DNA of 64,000 bases from Paramarasmius palmivorus. Lineage: Eukaryota > Basidiomycota > Agaricomycetes > Agaricales > Marasmiaceae. This document shows positions 47,429 through 58,501 of the stretch, piece by piece (position 1 is the first letter of the stretch; the number at the start of each line of letters is the position of its first letter). The notes beneath the pieces are model-generated. The model had not been told where the DNA came from and made no database searches. It saw nothing but the letters and a program-made list of their open reading frames with translations. A program made the position numbers and the translations under genes. The stretch spans positions 992,001 to 1,056,000 of the forward strand of contig JAYKXP010000007.1 in assembly GCA_037176845.1 (NCBI GenBank). The letters run 5' to 3'.

Positions 47429-48137
47429 TTGTCAAGTATTGTGAAGCAGAAAAGAACTCCAGTCTCTGTAAGAGTTGCAAAGGAAAAGGATGATAGGAAG
47501 ATTCCAATCAATGTTATGCAACCCTCAATATCACCAAGGCAACTAAAGTTGGAAGTATAATGAGAAGATTGTGATGAGAAATCACAACTGAGAGAGGTGA
47601 AAGCAGATTGGTGCAGGAGTGCCGAGAGAAAGGTAACAATGGCCTTGCCCAAGTGAGCTCCAGTTGTTTTGATTGTGTTATTTCTATGAAGGACAGGGGA
47701 CAAGGTGTAGTCAATGTCAAGTGTTTTGAGACAATTCAACACTAACACTAACAGAATTGATATGAATGAGAATGGAAATAGGGAGAGTGGTGTACTAGGA
47801 GATGGCCAAAGCTGGGTGTTCAGGTGCTTCAAACAAACCAACTCCAAATGACAACGTAGCCCAATATAATGGACTCCAGTGCTTGTGAGAGGCTATAAAA
47901 AAGTGTGAAGCACTATGATAGTTCACAGTGGGATAGAGATAGATGATGGTGTATGGAAAGTGGAAGATGGGTCAGGAATGATGGCAATGGCAGCAGATAA
48001 CTTCAAGAGTTCCAAATACAATGTCAATCTTTGACAATGTTGTCTTAAGGAGCTCAAATGATCCTTGCTGGGGTTTGTGAGGAAAGGGAAAGGGGATGGA
48101 GGAAGAATGGAGTTGATGACGTTTGTTGTCACAAGGT
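47429..48137. promoter_or_regulatory. Upstream region of NACHT copy 2
   Basis: Aligns closely to 14311-15000; non-coding. Conserved TATAAAA near 47893. Confidence 0.35.
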
Positions 48138-48640
48138 CTTTGTGACACTGATGCAATGGAATTGGAGTGGAATAGGAAGAGGTGTGGGATTGTGTAATGG
48201 GATGAAGAAGATGAGGGAGTTCAAGAGCTCCAAGCAAGTGAAACTCAGATGTTGTCTGATAAAATGGGACTCTGGGATAGTGAGAGTCTGGGACAGGGTC
48301 ACAAAAAGATCCAGTCAAAGTTAAGCACTTTGTGGAAGCACTCTCTTTGAACAATATGATTGTTGACAATGATGAGAATGTGTAAGGTGACAGAGGAGTA
48401 AGGTAGTGGGATGAAGAAGGTGGGGAGTTGGAGTGCTCTGGGCGAGTGAACTTCAGCTGTTGTGTGATCCAACAGAACTCTGGAGTAGTGAGAATCCAGG
48501 ACAGGATCACAAATGGGAACAAAGTCAAGATTAAGCACTTTGTGGAAGCTCTGTGACTAATGTGATTGTTGACAGTAACAAAAATGTGTGAGGTGGCAGG
48601 GGAGTAAGGGGATTGGGAAATGGGTGAAGGATAGCACAGA
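48138..48640. repeat. ~200-bp tandem repeat upstream of NACHT copy 2
   Basis: CTTTGTG unit starts at 48138, 48328 and 48538, so the spacing is 190 and 210 bp, as in block 1. Same internal landmarks: GGGATGAAGAAG, a CTCCAAGC or CTCTGGGC variant, ACAGGATCACAAA. Confidence 0.65.
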
Positions 48641-48954
48641 GGGATGGCAAAATGTAGATGGGTTCCAGATGTTGATGCTTGTTTAGCAACCTAGGCTTCC
48701 CTGTTCAATGGATATTGTATGCCAAAATAGCAGGGATTCACAGAGAAAAGATATCCAGGGTTTTTGACAAGAGGTTGCAAAGGACAAAGAGGTTCAGGAG
48801 AAAGGAAGATACAGCGGTAGAATGTCATGGATGGGAAAAACATGTGTGCATGCTGTCAAAAACCACATGGTGCAGGCTGTCACCTGTCACTAGTCACTGC
48901 CTATCGGCTGTGTTCATATCCAACAATCAAGAAGAAACGGAGATACAAATATTA

Positions 48955-49487
48955 CAGTGTTTCCCGAAAATGATGTCCATCAATGCAAATTTTTTTCTTG
49001 AAATTAAATAAATAAATAACTCAGGCGCTGGGAAACACTTGCTGTAAATGGGAGCGCTTGCTACCCCGCACTATGTCTAGCGAGCGGTACTTGACTGCAG
49101 GCCTCTTCCCCTTGAGTCAAGTACGGTATTTATATCACTCAGGATTTCAGTACCACAGAGTCCTGATGCAAGTTCAGAAAGGCAACAATGCTGCAAATTT
49201 TTCAATCCAATGCCCACTGGCGTTATGATATTGGCTACAATCACATTATTCATTGCTTATCTTGACCCAGACGTCCTCGGGCCAGCTGCTCAAACACTGG
49301 TTCAAGTTCTAGTGCCAATGTGAGTGTCTGGAGGTCCAAACTGTACATCTCGTTGCAATCCCATTGGTCGGATTCAGTCTCAGATTCAGAAGCTCACACG
49401 CCGTTAGTGGGTGCCAGCATTTATTTATTTATTTAATTTCTCAAAAAAAAAAAATGATGCAAAGGACATCATTTTCGGGAAACGCTG
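48955..49487. mobile_element. 533-bp non-autonomous inverted-repeat element with TA flanks (MITE)
   Basis: The left end is CAGTGTTTCCCGAAAATGAT and the right end in reverse complement is CAGCGTTTCCCGAAAATGAT. The inverted repeats continue for ~65 bp through AAATTAAATAAATAAATAA. TA lies directly outside each end (48953-48954 and 49488-49489). TA duplication plus a CAGTG-type end suggests a Tc1/mariner-pogo-mobilised MITE. There is no ORF. It is absent at the homologous site of block 1 (about 15795), so it inserted after the block duplication. Confidence 0.75.
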
Positions 49488-49489
49488 TA

Positions 49490-50890
49490 ATGGGTCGTCT
49501 TGTGGAGGTTGACTTCGAAATGGAACTTGGGTTATTCATCAGCAGCAGATAAACATGGATATGTATTATATCTAGAAAAAAAGTCCTGAAAAAAATGACC
49601 ATCATTAGTACTCATATATATGGGACATAGCCAGAAATTTTACCTGCAGTTGTCCCTCGTGGTCAACGTGCAAGAGCAAGACGCGTCGTCGCTTCTTCCT
49701 TTTCCGCTACCACCACGACCTCTACCGCGATTTAGAGCCAACCTCTCGAAACAACCGTTGCCGGTTCTATTTTCAGTGATTTAATAAAGGTGAGTGCTCG
49801 TTACAGAAGCTTCTGCATGTCGAAACAATTTACTTACACTAGGATAATCAAGCGCACAGTTCTCCGCTCTCAAGCACCCTCAAATATGTTTCGGTCGTAC
49901 TATCCCCCTGCCTGACACCGTCCTCGAGCTATACCAGAGGCGACACTTATGACGATTCCAAAATTACAGGCCTACGAACGGCGTTGCGTTCATTCAATCA
50001 CGACTCTTTTACGTCGAACTAGACCATCGAAGTACGGGGCGGAAGGATCCGTCATGCATATCAAAACCAAGAGAGCTGAAGCAGGGCGTATGGAGAAGAG
50101 GTACGTCAAATTCGGTGGAATTCATTCTACCCCCATGAACCTGTTCTCCAGACCAGTAACAACACCTACACCTACGACTCTGCCTCTCCTCACGTCATTC
50201 AGCTATCAAGAGCTGCGCTCTCGGTATCGATAATGCTTTGCGCAGCCTACTGCCGAAAACATTCGCCGCTTCTCTCGGTGCCAACTCTTACCGCTTGATA
50301 TCACTAACAACGGATGGATGGCTCACGAAAGGACGGGGAGGTATCATTACAGCTCGCATGCATGTGTTCTTCGAAGGAGAAGGGTGCGACAGCCCACTCA
50401 GTCTGAAGGCACGACATTTCAGAGACCGCCCTTGCGCCGTTACAGTACTTTGATCTACTGTACTTCAAAACGGTGCGAAGATATACGAGTTCTTGGACAT
50501 CGGACATAATTGGTGACTTCGAGAGCTCTACGCCTTGTACTAGACTTTACACCGTACATATGATATCATCTCCGCTATGCGAGTTATCTAAGCGCATTTC
50601 TATTGTACACGCTGGACAGATGTCTTGCCTTGATTCCTCTGCGCGCATGGTAGACTATCAACGTCACAGGGCTTCTACGTCAATCTTGGTTGCATGAACG
50701 TGTACTGCTTCTCTTCGAAACAAAGGGGACTCGTTCGCCGGCTCTGATACCTTTGGCCTAGACAAGTTCTACAGACAGACCTGTCACCTCAAGGTAAGGA
50801 AAGAAAGAACGAACGTACGGCGGTGTTGAGGTGGTGGTCGGATGTCAAGAGGCGGCGCACGGACAATCCGTAGCTTGGCGAACGTCAATC
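49490..50890. other. Decayed tail of block 2, possible transposase relic
   Basis: 49600-50250 shares fragments with 16190-17000. Around 50240-50400 a plus-strand frame reads SLGANSYRLISLTTDGWLTK then ITARMHVFFEGEG. That resembles the ...TDGW...ITAH segment of hAT transposases, but the match is short and frames break on both sides. No intact gene. Confidence 0.35.
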
Positions 50891-51530
50891 AAGTATCTCG
50901 ATGGTCTTTGAAATATCAACTACCAGTAAGCATAAACAGATAACCGACCACTAGAACACTCACCCCATGCCATGAACAACTTTCAGGCGTAGATGCCAAA
51001 AGATAGCGACTTGCGAACACTAGTGACGAAAGATAGCCACTCGAAGAGAACACAATATCGCTCCTACAAATGAAGACAAACAGATATGGGTACGTCAAGC
51101 TGTACCAGTACCGCTGATATGTACTGACCTTTGGGAACTAGAACGCCCAAGGTTTCGATATGAAACAAAGCCCGATAAGGTAAACGCGAACGATAACGAT
51201 CACGAGAAACATTGACCTGCGGCAAGGTGAGCGGACGAGTAAAAGGGATAGAATGAGCGGTACGAACACGCCAACCATGGATCCCAACTGTGGTTGCACC
51301 GTAACCTGGCAGCTCCATGTGTTTGATTGGTGTACCAGCGCTAGAGGCCAGGTATGTAAGATGGATGCGAACGAAAAGGTTCTGTAGCATCGTCCTTGGC
51401 CACGCGCTACTACCACACAATCCTTTGGTGGCGATAGCCAAGAAGCCGGGTTAGGATACTCCCGACGAGCTTGAGGCCGAGAAGCTACGAAGAGGGCCTG
51501 GAGTGCACGTAACGGAGATCATGAACCCAA
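50890..51530 (-). pseudogene. MFS transporter relic 2
   Basis: Minus-strand fragments align to the intact MFS gene at 54189-56074: TCTPGPLRSF (cf. MTHVRPSWWL), LAIATKGLCGSSAWPRTM (cf. LAMSTKA...GLCESSAWPGMM) and the segment ending GIHGWRV (cf. GIEGWRW). Several transmembrane segments are lost. It is separate from the relic at 19660-20990. Confidence 0.5.
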
Positions 51531-51744
51531 CCCCAAACCGTTTGCTCGACCTCATCCACCACTACCCCGACCTTCCCCTTGTCATTCTTCCTCCCACCGC
51601 ACACCCCATGCCCTTCAAAACAGGCCACCCAAAACTGCCCGCGTTGCGTGGGTGTGCTGCTGTTCCCGGAGTATGTTGATAGGCAGGTAAGGATTCAAAG
51701 ACGGTGAAAGTGATTGTGGTTGTGAGGAAGGAAGGCAGAGGTAA

Positions 51745-52382
51745 TCAGGGCGTTTGATCTTGGAAGGAAGCGATTAGGTTGACGAAGATGTTTGTCTTCT
51801 TTCGCGCGATAGTCACTTGGAGGCGAGGGGTCGACCATGCTTTGGTGATCTCCACTAGCGGAGTGGTAAGTGCACTAGAATGGACGAAAAGTTGGTTAAT
51901 CCACGTCGAAGTGGTAGATTGAACATGAACACGCTTACGGAGGCAGAGGGTTTTGGGCGTTTGAGTGGACAGAGGCAGTCGTAAATGGCCATGGGTGCGT
52001 TCGGGAATCTGAGTGGAAGACAAGTCACGAGACGCTTGGGGTGTTTTGGATATCCTAGAAGCATCGATGTCGGACAAATCCAGTGCGCAGGTGCTGGGAT
52101 TCGCGCTACTGTTCATGAATCGATGGTAGTGAGCGAAGGCGTTCCTTTCGTATAGATAGCAGTGCCTGGTGATTTCGCGGCGTAGACCATATTTGTTGAG
52201 CGTCGTAGTTGGGATATCTAGCTAATCATTAGTTTCATTCAAATAGCAACGAATAATCATAGACTCACTTGTAACCAAACCCACTCGCGTCCTTCGTTCT
52301 GAGCCTGCCAGTTTGTTGAGTCTTCGTTGTGATCGTGGTCGTAGTGAAAGAGAGCCGCGGCAGCTTGACCCGTAACCACCAT
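51745..52382 (-). CDS. Small unknown gene paired with F-box copy C
   Basis: Exon 1 52382-52269 encodes 38 residues (MVVTGQAAAALFHYDHDHNE to WVWLQ). A 47-51-bp intron follows; using the acceptor at 52222 gives a continuous frame (LDIPTTTLNKYGLRREI... DLSDIDASRISKTPQ) to the stop at 51745. Compared with the copy at 7320, a 7-bp loss near 52118 shifts the frame, so either this copy has recovered with a different N-terminal half or it is degrading. Divergent to the F-box gene at 52559 with a ~176-bp spacer, as in the other pairs. No domain recognised. Confidence 0.4.
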
Positions 52383-52558
52383 GACGATTCTCAATCTCTC
52401 ATGCATCACAGCCAGGACCTCTTTTCCGAATACTAGGCTTAGGACTGAGAACTGTATTTTGCTTTGAATAACTGGCTCCTAATTCTGGGTCTTAAACAGG
52501 GGCAGGTTCTCACCATATAAAGCAAACATGAATTTGTTCTAGGTGTCCAGGAATCCCC

Positions 52559-53913
52559 ATGCCTTCTCTACCACTTCCCTATGAAGTCGTCGAAAAAATC
52601 GTCAAAATCGTCGCTTGTGACCCATCTTACTATCTCACATTCCCCGCCCACCATTACCCTCGTACAAAAACCCTCAAATCCTGCGCACTCGTCTCGCGCT
52701 GCTGGCTTGCACCAGCAAGATACTATCTCTTCGCCGATGACAAACCCTCGTTCTTCTTTTACGCTCCCTTCATGGAACGACGCTTTAAAGAATTCAAATC
52801 GCTCTGTCTATCTCCCCACAGCACAATGCACCTGACCAGAATAGATTCACTAATCGCCGAATCCAAAAGTGACACTCTCACAAGTACCGATGCTTTCTTT
52901 GAATGGTTCGCTGAAACATCTGCCGCCTCTTCAATCACATCCATCACTTTCCGTACAAACCACACCTTTTCTATTTATCAATTCCCAGAGAACGCTTTGC
53001 CTGGTTTTCAAGCTTTTCACTCCCTCACCTTTCTATCACTTTGCTATCAAATGTTTACTCGTCCGAGTCAGGTTGCAGTCCTACTCACCTCCTTACCTCG
53101 TCTCGAGACACTGTCATGCGAAAATGTCCGCGTAGAAGAAAAGTCGGACCCCTCAAAGCCGACTCCGGTCTATCTAGACACTCTCATAACAGACCACCCT
53201 TCGTTCTTCTCTGGTTTACACCCCCACATAACCTTTCCCAATCTCAAGAAACTGATCTATAGGGACATGGGCGTGTACCGCACTACCCCCAATGAAAGGC
53301 TACACCAGTTCACTTATATCGGACGTGCGCTCGAGTTGCTTGGATGTCGACTCGAGGTTTTGGATTTGGATTGTCGGGAGAGGCATCTTGGTGAAAAGTG
53401 CGTTAACGAACACAGTGAGTCGTTTTATCTTTCGCGTATTTGTTCAGATTCTAACTATCTGGGCAATCAGGATCAACGATCTCTCAAATATTCGACTTGT
53501 CCGTCAAAGCACCAATCCTCAAACAACTCATTCTAACACTGCAAACCGAGATGATCCTCCCAGCTCTTACGTTCCAAAACCCTCACCCGGTGCTTGAGAG
53601 TATCACTTTGAACACTCGACTCGACGTAATCGAGTTGAAACTGGGTGAATGTGATGGGATACTCCGCCGATCGACGCCTTTGTTGAGGGTGTTCAAGGTT
53701 GGGCTGCCTATGATGGAAGAGAGTCAGTTCGAGTTGGATCTGGATAGGCCGGGTTCTGGTGTATGCAAAGACATTAGGCGCGGGGAAAAAGAGGTGGAAA
53801 AGGTTAGGATGAAGATGCCTTGGTGTGCAGAGAGGGGGTGTATAAAGCCGAATTTGACTTTTGTAGGTATTCAGGCGCCGGATGCCAGAATATTAAACAA
53901 TTTGTGTCGTTGA
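52559..53913 (+). CDS. F-box-like protein, copy C, with C-terminus supplied by an inserted element
   Basis: Exons 52559-53414 and 53471-53913, same splice positions as copies A and B (GTGAGT donor, 56-bp intron). The F-box-like N-terminus (LPLPYEVVEKIVKIV; LKSCALVSRCW) and leucine-rich body are intact. The conserved part ends at RGCIKPNLTFV. The last ~14 residues (IQAPDARILNNLCR) and the stop codon are read from the foldback element that begins at 53872, replacing the basic tail of the other copies. Likely still functional as an F-box protein if the tail is dispensable. It is followed by a convergent MFS gene. Confidence 0.78.
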
Positions 53914-53995
53914 CAGGAGCTTTGTTTAAACATTAAGCCCTGTGTCAACGACACAGATTGTTTAATTATTTGGCATCCGACCTTAGCAGGCGCCT
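53872..53995. mobile_element. ~124-bp foldback/MITE element in the 3' end of F-box copy C
   Basis: Left arm CAGGCGCC then GGATGCCAGAATATTAAACA and TTTGTGTCGTTGACA. The right arm in reverse complement starts AGGCGCC, then has 10 extra bases, then GGATGCCAAATAATTAAACA and TCTGTGTCGTTGACA. Arms of ~42-52 bp surround a ~28-bp loop, so the DNA can form a long hairpin. No clear target duplication. Confidence 0.7.
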
Positions 53996-54188
53996 AGAAA
54001 GTGTAGAATGAAAGAAAAGTCTCGACTCTTGATACACCGACCTCGTACAACAATACGGATATACTACTTATTTCAACGTCTCAAAGATTCCACATCAACA
54101 TCATCAACATCGTCTTTCTGTGTACTGTTCCTCCTTTCTCCAACCTCCGCCTCCACCTCCACCTTTTCTCTCTTGGGTCTACACGTCA

Positions 54189-56074
54189 TCATGGCGTCAG
54201 CACCCACCAGAAAGACAAAAGACAAAGAAAAGACACGCACAACATATACCTCAAGTCAATCCACCTCAACCACACCGTCATCACAATCACCAAAATCCAC
54301 AACCCAATACTCGTCTGCCAACCATACCTATAATGCGGCGCCTCCTTCGCAGGCCAAATGAGAACTTGCGACCACGACGAGATGGCGTAGTATAACGCTA
54401 TGGCGACACCAACGACCAACGCTCGTTGTTCTGGATCTTGTGGGATTAGGTCGGATACCCAGGCGAATATTAGAGGGGCGGTTCCGAGGCAGAGGTATGA
54501 GATGAAGTATGACTTTATCATAATTAGCAATGTACTCCGAAAGAAAAGAAAGAAAGAAAAAACAACTCACGAAATACTTCGCCCCAAGCGGAACATCCCA
54601 AACCGACATGACAATACACGGAATCAACCCAATCACCGCCTGCGCTAGAATCAACAAATGTCTATTCCCCAACCAATCCGATAGGAAAGCCCATATCCAA
54701 ACAAACGCCACCTGAATCGCCTGTCCACCTATGGGGATAGCGTTTATAGCGGACACGGACCAGACGTTGGTGCCGTCTGGGTTTTTGAGCGATTTGAGGA
54801 ATAGGGAGAAGTAGGCGTAGCCCCAGGAGGCGAGGACGGTGGAGACGTAGAGGATGGTGATGAAGTAGACTATCCAGTTTTTGAAGGTGCGGCTAGAGGT
54901 GGTGGTGAGAATGTGAATGGATAGAGAAGGAAAAGGAAAAGAGGAGGCGTACACTGCGGAAGCCCAAGTAACTGGATGAGGTTCTGCTCGGTTGTGTCGT
55001 CTGAGACGTTCCATTGCTGCTTCGGCGTGAGCTAGAGAGAGAGAGGACTCAGCTTGATGAGCAAGATACAGTAGCATAACCGATATATGTACACTAACCT
55101 TTAGAAAACCAAAACGCCCAAGGATTCGGTTTATTAGGATAATCCGGTAATAATACAAAGCCCAGCAAGGCAAACGTGACAGTCATGATTCCGTTAATGA
55201 TGAACATCCATCTGCAAAAATAACCTCAGCTCGACTCGAACAAGTAGTAAGGGCCACTCACCGCCAACCCTCAATTCCAGCTTTCCCATTCATAGTCGTA
55301 TGCATCGCAGTCTGCAACGCATTCGCCATCATACCCCCAATAGCCTGACAGGAATGATAAAACCCCATGCGTTTGGCAAGTTCCGTTGGGGTGTACCAGT
55401 GCATGAAAAGCGTCTAAACGTGCATGTGAGATTAAAGTTAGATACGCAGAAGGAAGGCGTACCATCATCCCCGGCCAAGCACTACTCTCACACAACCCAA
55501 TAAACGTACGCAGAGCGTAGATCTGCGAAGCTTTGGTGGACATCGCCAGAAGGCCGGTGAGTATACCCCAAATGAGCTCGAGACCGGGAAGCCACCATGA
55601 GGGGCGTACGTGCGTCATGATGATTTGGGAAGGGATGAGCATGACGGCGTAGCCGATGCTGAAGTAGGTTGAGAAGAAGTTGAGCTCTATACTCGTATAT
55701 GTCAGCGGTGGGTGAACTTGAAGTATGTTAGCACGCACCGTTTCCGTATAAACCGAGGTCTTCCTGTAAGTATCATCATCATCAGAGTCGAAATAGAACA
55801 CGGCAATGCGGCGGCGTACTTTCATCCCAGAAACATACGCTTGGTTTATATTTTGCTTTATAATTAGTCTTCATTAGAACACGACTGACTCCAAACTACT
55901 AGGACGCAGGTAGCGCACCTGATCGAGATACTTGATAATCTGGGAGATACACCCAAACGTCATCAGGAAACAATCCAGCCTGAGCACGAGAGAACGTTCA
56001 ATTGGTGACCGAACGTGTTTCGTTGGTTCGGGTGCAACATCTGAATCGCTGTCGTTGGCTTTGTCGATGGCCAT
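54189..56074 (-). CDS. MFS transporter of the allantoate/pantothenate permease (Dal5-like, ACS) family
   Basis: About nine exons; start ATG 56074, exon 1 to 55919, stop at 54189. Characteristic pieces in order: GCISQIIKYLDQ, QNINQAYVSGMK, EDLGLYGN, ELNFFSTYFSIGYAVMLIP, FIGLCESSAWPGMM, LFMHWYTPTELAKRMGFYH, GIEGWRWMFIINGIM, PDYPNKPNPWAFWFSK, ERLRRHNRAEPHPVTW, WIVYFITILYVSTVLASWGY, WLGNRHLLILAQAVIGL and LGTAPLIFAWVSDLIPQDPE, ending near DLRYMLC. About twelve hydrophobic helices and ~460-480 aa fit a plasma-membrane proton-coupled importer of small organic acids or vitamins; the substrate is not determinable. Two decayed copies lie elsewhere in the window (19660-20990; 50890-51530). The frame runs ~20 residues past the usual end with hydrophobic text (SFLCLLSFWWVLTP). 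Confidence 0.85.
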
Positions 56075-56719
56075 TCTCGAGCCTTCCTGGGTCCTGGGGT
56101 CAAGTCTGGATGCCTGGAACTTCCCCAGCTTTAAATTTCAGGCGAATACCCGGAGCGGAACAAGATAAGAAGCTGGTATATCATCACGAGGTGCAGGGGA
56201 AATTGTTCTTGATTTTGAAGCGAGCATTGACAGTATCTGCAAGTCCGTATATTCCGATGCGTATCATTCGCGAGACGGCCGAATGTTCCTCCAGGTCCTC
56301 ACCAGAACCCATGACCTCTGAATGTTTCGCCTGTGGTTGAGCCATGTGTGCAGACCTACGAGCGCCTGCGATGGTGGTGGTCGAAAGGTAAGAGGGAAGC
56401 CAGGCGCGCGTCCAAGTTTCTTTCCATTCAACCACCATGAGTTCATCCCGGCGAATCCTATCGCGATCGTAAGTTCTGCTATCTCTACGCTCTGGCTGAT
56501 AAGTATGAACGAAATTACAGAAATTTATCGATATCTCGAAAATGCCTGCCTCCAACCAATCGGCCCGATAACGCAGGACAGGCTTCACCGGTATTCAAGC
56601 TGGAATTCGAAAGGAACCGCACACGCCCCGCTCTTCCCGATTACACCGATGTCCTTCTCTTCTGACTCGGAACGCCGATTGAGACGAGTATATGTATCTG
56701 TGTCAATTGCAAGTTCAAC
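56075..56719. promoter_or_regulatory. Divergent promoter region between MFS and FAD oxidoreductase genes
   Basis: 645 bp with no supported gene. Antisense-overlapping frames of ~110-150 codons exist, but they do not look like conserved protein. Confidence 0.4.
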
Positions 56720-58345
56720 ATGGCTTCTTCTGACTTCCACACTCGCGCAACACCCCCAACACATCCTCTAGATGCAAACCTTCCAGCTCCTGGACTTCCC
56801 TTACCCAAACCTTGCCTTTCGATATGGCAGCGCACGACGAGGAATAACCCATTGCTCAACCAAGGGTCTTCGTCGCCTTTACCATCCAAAGCCGATGTAG
56901 TGATCATTGGTTCTGGTCTATCCGGTACTCTGACTGCATTTGAACTCTCGTCCCGGAAGAACGTGGTAATCCTCGAAGCCAGGGAAGCCTGCAGCGGAGC
57001 CACAGGACGCAACGCAGGACATTGCAGACCAGACGCATTTCGTGGGTTTACGGCGTTCTCAAAGATCCATGGTCGGGAACAGGCTTTCAAGATTCTTCAA
57101 CATGAAAAGTTGGTATTGCAACTCGTCAAGGGGTTCATTGATAAATATGGGATTGAGTGTGATTTTGATTTGTGTAAGACTTTTGATGTGGTTATGGGTG
57201 AGGAGTTTGGGGAGTACGTTAAGGCTAGTTGGGAGGAGTATGTGCATGCACATGGGAAGGATGGTGGCGTTGAAGGAGTTAGGGTGTTGAATGCTGAAGA
57301 AGCGAAGAAAGTGCGTAGACTTCAGGTTCACCTTCTACTACATAAGATATATCGTAACTTGTTTGTTCACAGGAAACTCGTGTACCAGCAGCACTTGGTG
57401 CATACGAATGGACAGCAGCCAATCTTCATCCGGCTAAACTCTGTTTATCCATTCTCCAAATGTGTTGCGACAGGGGTGTTCAACTGTATACACATACACC
57501 CGTTACCGGAGTTTCCCAAGCTGGTGATGGTGTTTCGTGGACAGTGGAAACCTCTGGGGGTGTAATCGAAGCGCCTATCGTGGTTCACGCTACCAATGCC
57601 TTTGCCGCTACGCTTTTACCTTTGCTCGCTGAAAAAGTGGTACCCACTCGTGCTCAGGTTCGTGTAACGGTGTTCACGAATCGCCCCGTTCTCATCTTTC
57701 TACCTTCTACAGGCACACAAAGTAATCCCAACACCCTCATACACCGGCTCAAACATGCTAACACACACCTACTCGCTTCGGTTCGCACTACATCATTTTT
57801 ACTCCCTTATTCAGCGAAAGAGCGACGGCACATTCGTTCTCGGCACATCTCGTGGTATTCCTGGTATGTCAGTGGAAACCAAGCAACAGATCGCTGGGGG
57901 TAAAGATGACCGTGTCTGGAATAAGGAGATACAGGATGACGCATTGAGCGTGTTTGGGGATGTGTTTTTGAAGAACGAGGATGAGCCTGTTGTTGGTGAA
58001 GGACATGAGTTTGGTTGGACTGGCGTCATTGGAATGGTTCGTTGCGCTTATATTCTGCATCTTGACGTGCATATTGACTAAACTTTGGGCGTAGACGAAC
58101 GATTCAGTTCCGTTTATCGGTGCTGTTCCTGGTAAGCCGGGACAGTGGGTTATCGCTGGATTCAATGGGCACGGTGAGTTCATAGAGCCTTTTACACCTT
58201 TTGCGGCCGCTAACATAGCCGGAAAGGCATGGCTCGGATATTTGGCTGCGCACCTGGCCTGGTTAAAATGATTTTGGGCGCAAAATGGGAAGAAACAGGT
58301 ATGCCGGAGTGTTTCCAGATCACGGAGAGTAGAATCCGAAGATAG
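56720..58345 (+). CDS. FAD-dependent oxidoreductase, DAO family (465 aa)
   Basis: Five exons, all in frame: 56720-57310, 57373-57657, 57713-58036, 58095-58173, 58227-58345. The N-terminal Rossmann motif DVVIIGSGLSGTLTAFELS sits near residue 60. VVILEAREACSGATGRNAGH follows, a DAO-family FAD signature. The C-terminal flavin-binding loop is PFIGAVPGKPGQWVIAGFNG then HGMARIFG. DAO-family enzymes oxidise amines or amino acids (for example gamma-glutamylputrescine or sarcosine) in the cytosol or peroxisome. No C-terminal SKL-type signal is seen (ends ESRIRR). Its substrate cannot be told from sequence alone. Its 3' end converges on the PIG-P gene 157 bp away. Confidence 0.87.
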
Positions 58346-58501
58346 TCGAGTCCGTGTACTGCGTATTGCTGTATCTGTATATGATGTCGATGAACGTTCG
58401 ACTTGAAACACTTTCATTACACCTCTGGTAGTGGAGAAAACAGCGACAGGCGGCGACACAGGAACCTCGGGTGTTGCAACCCTATACTTTTCTACTGCAA
58501 A

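Noticed and set aside
50240..50400. hAT transposase relic (LISLTTDGWLTK... ITARMHVF)
   Set aside because: The match is about 30 residues in one frame with no dimerisation region and no terminal repeats. It is kept only as a possibility within a gap entry.
54008..54361. Plus-strand frame with Ser/Thr-rich protein text (KTKDKEKTRTTYTSSQSTST)
   Set aside because: Antisense to the last exon of the MFS transporter, which has clear family motifs and spliced continuity. The low-complexity composition is what an antisense of that exon would give.
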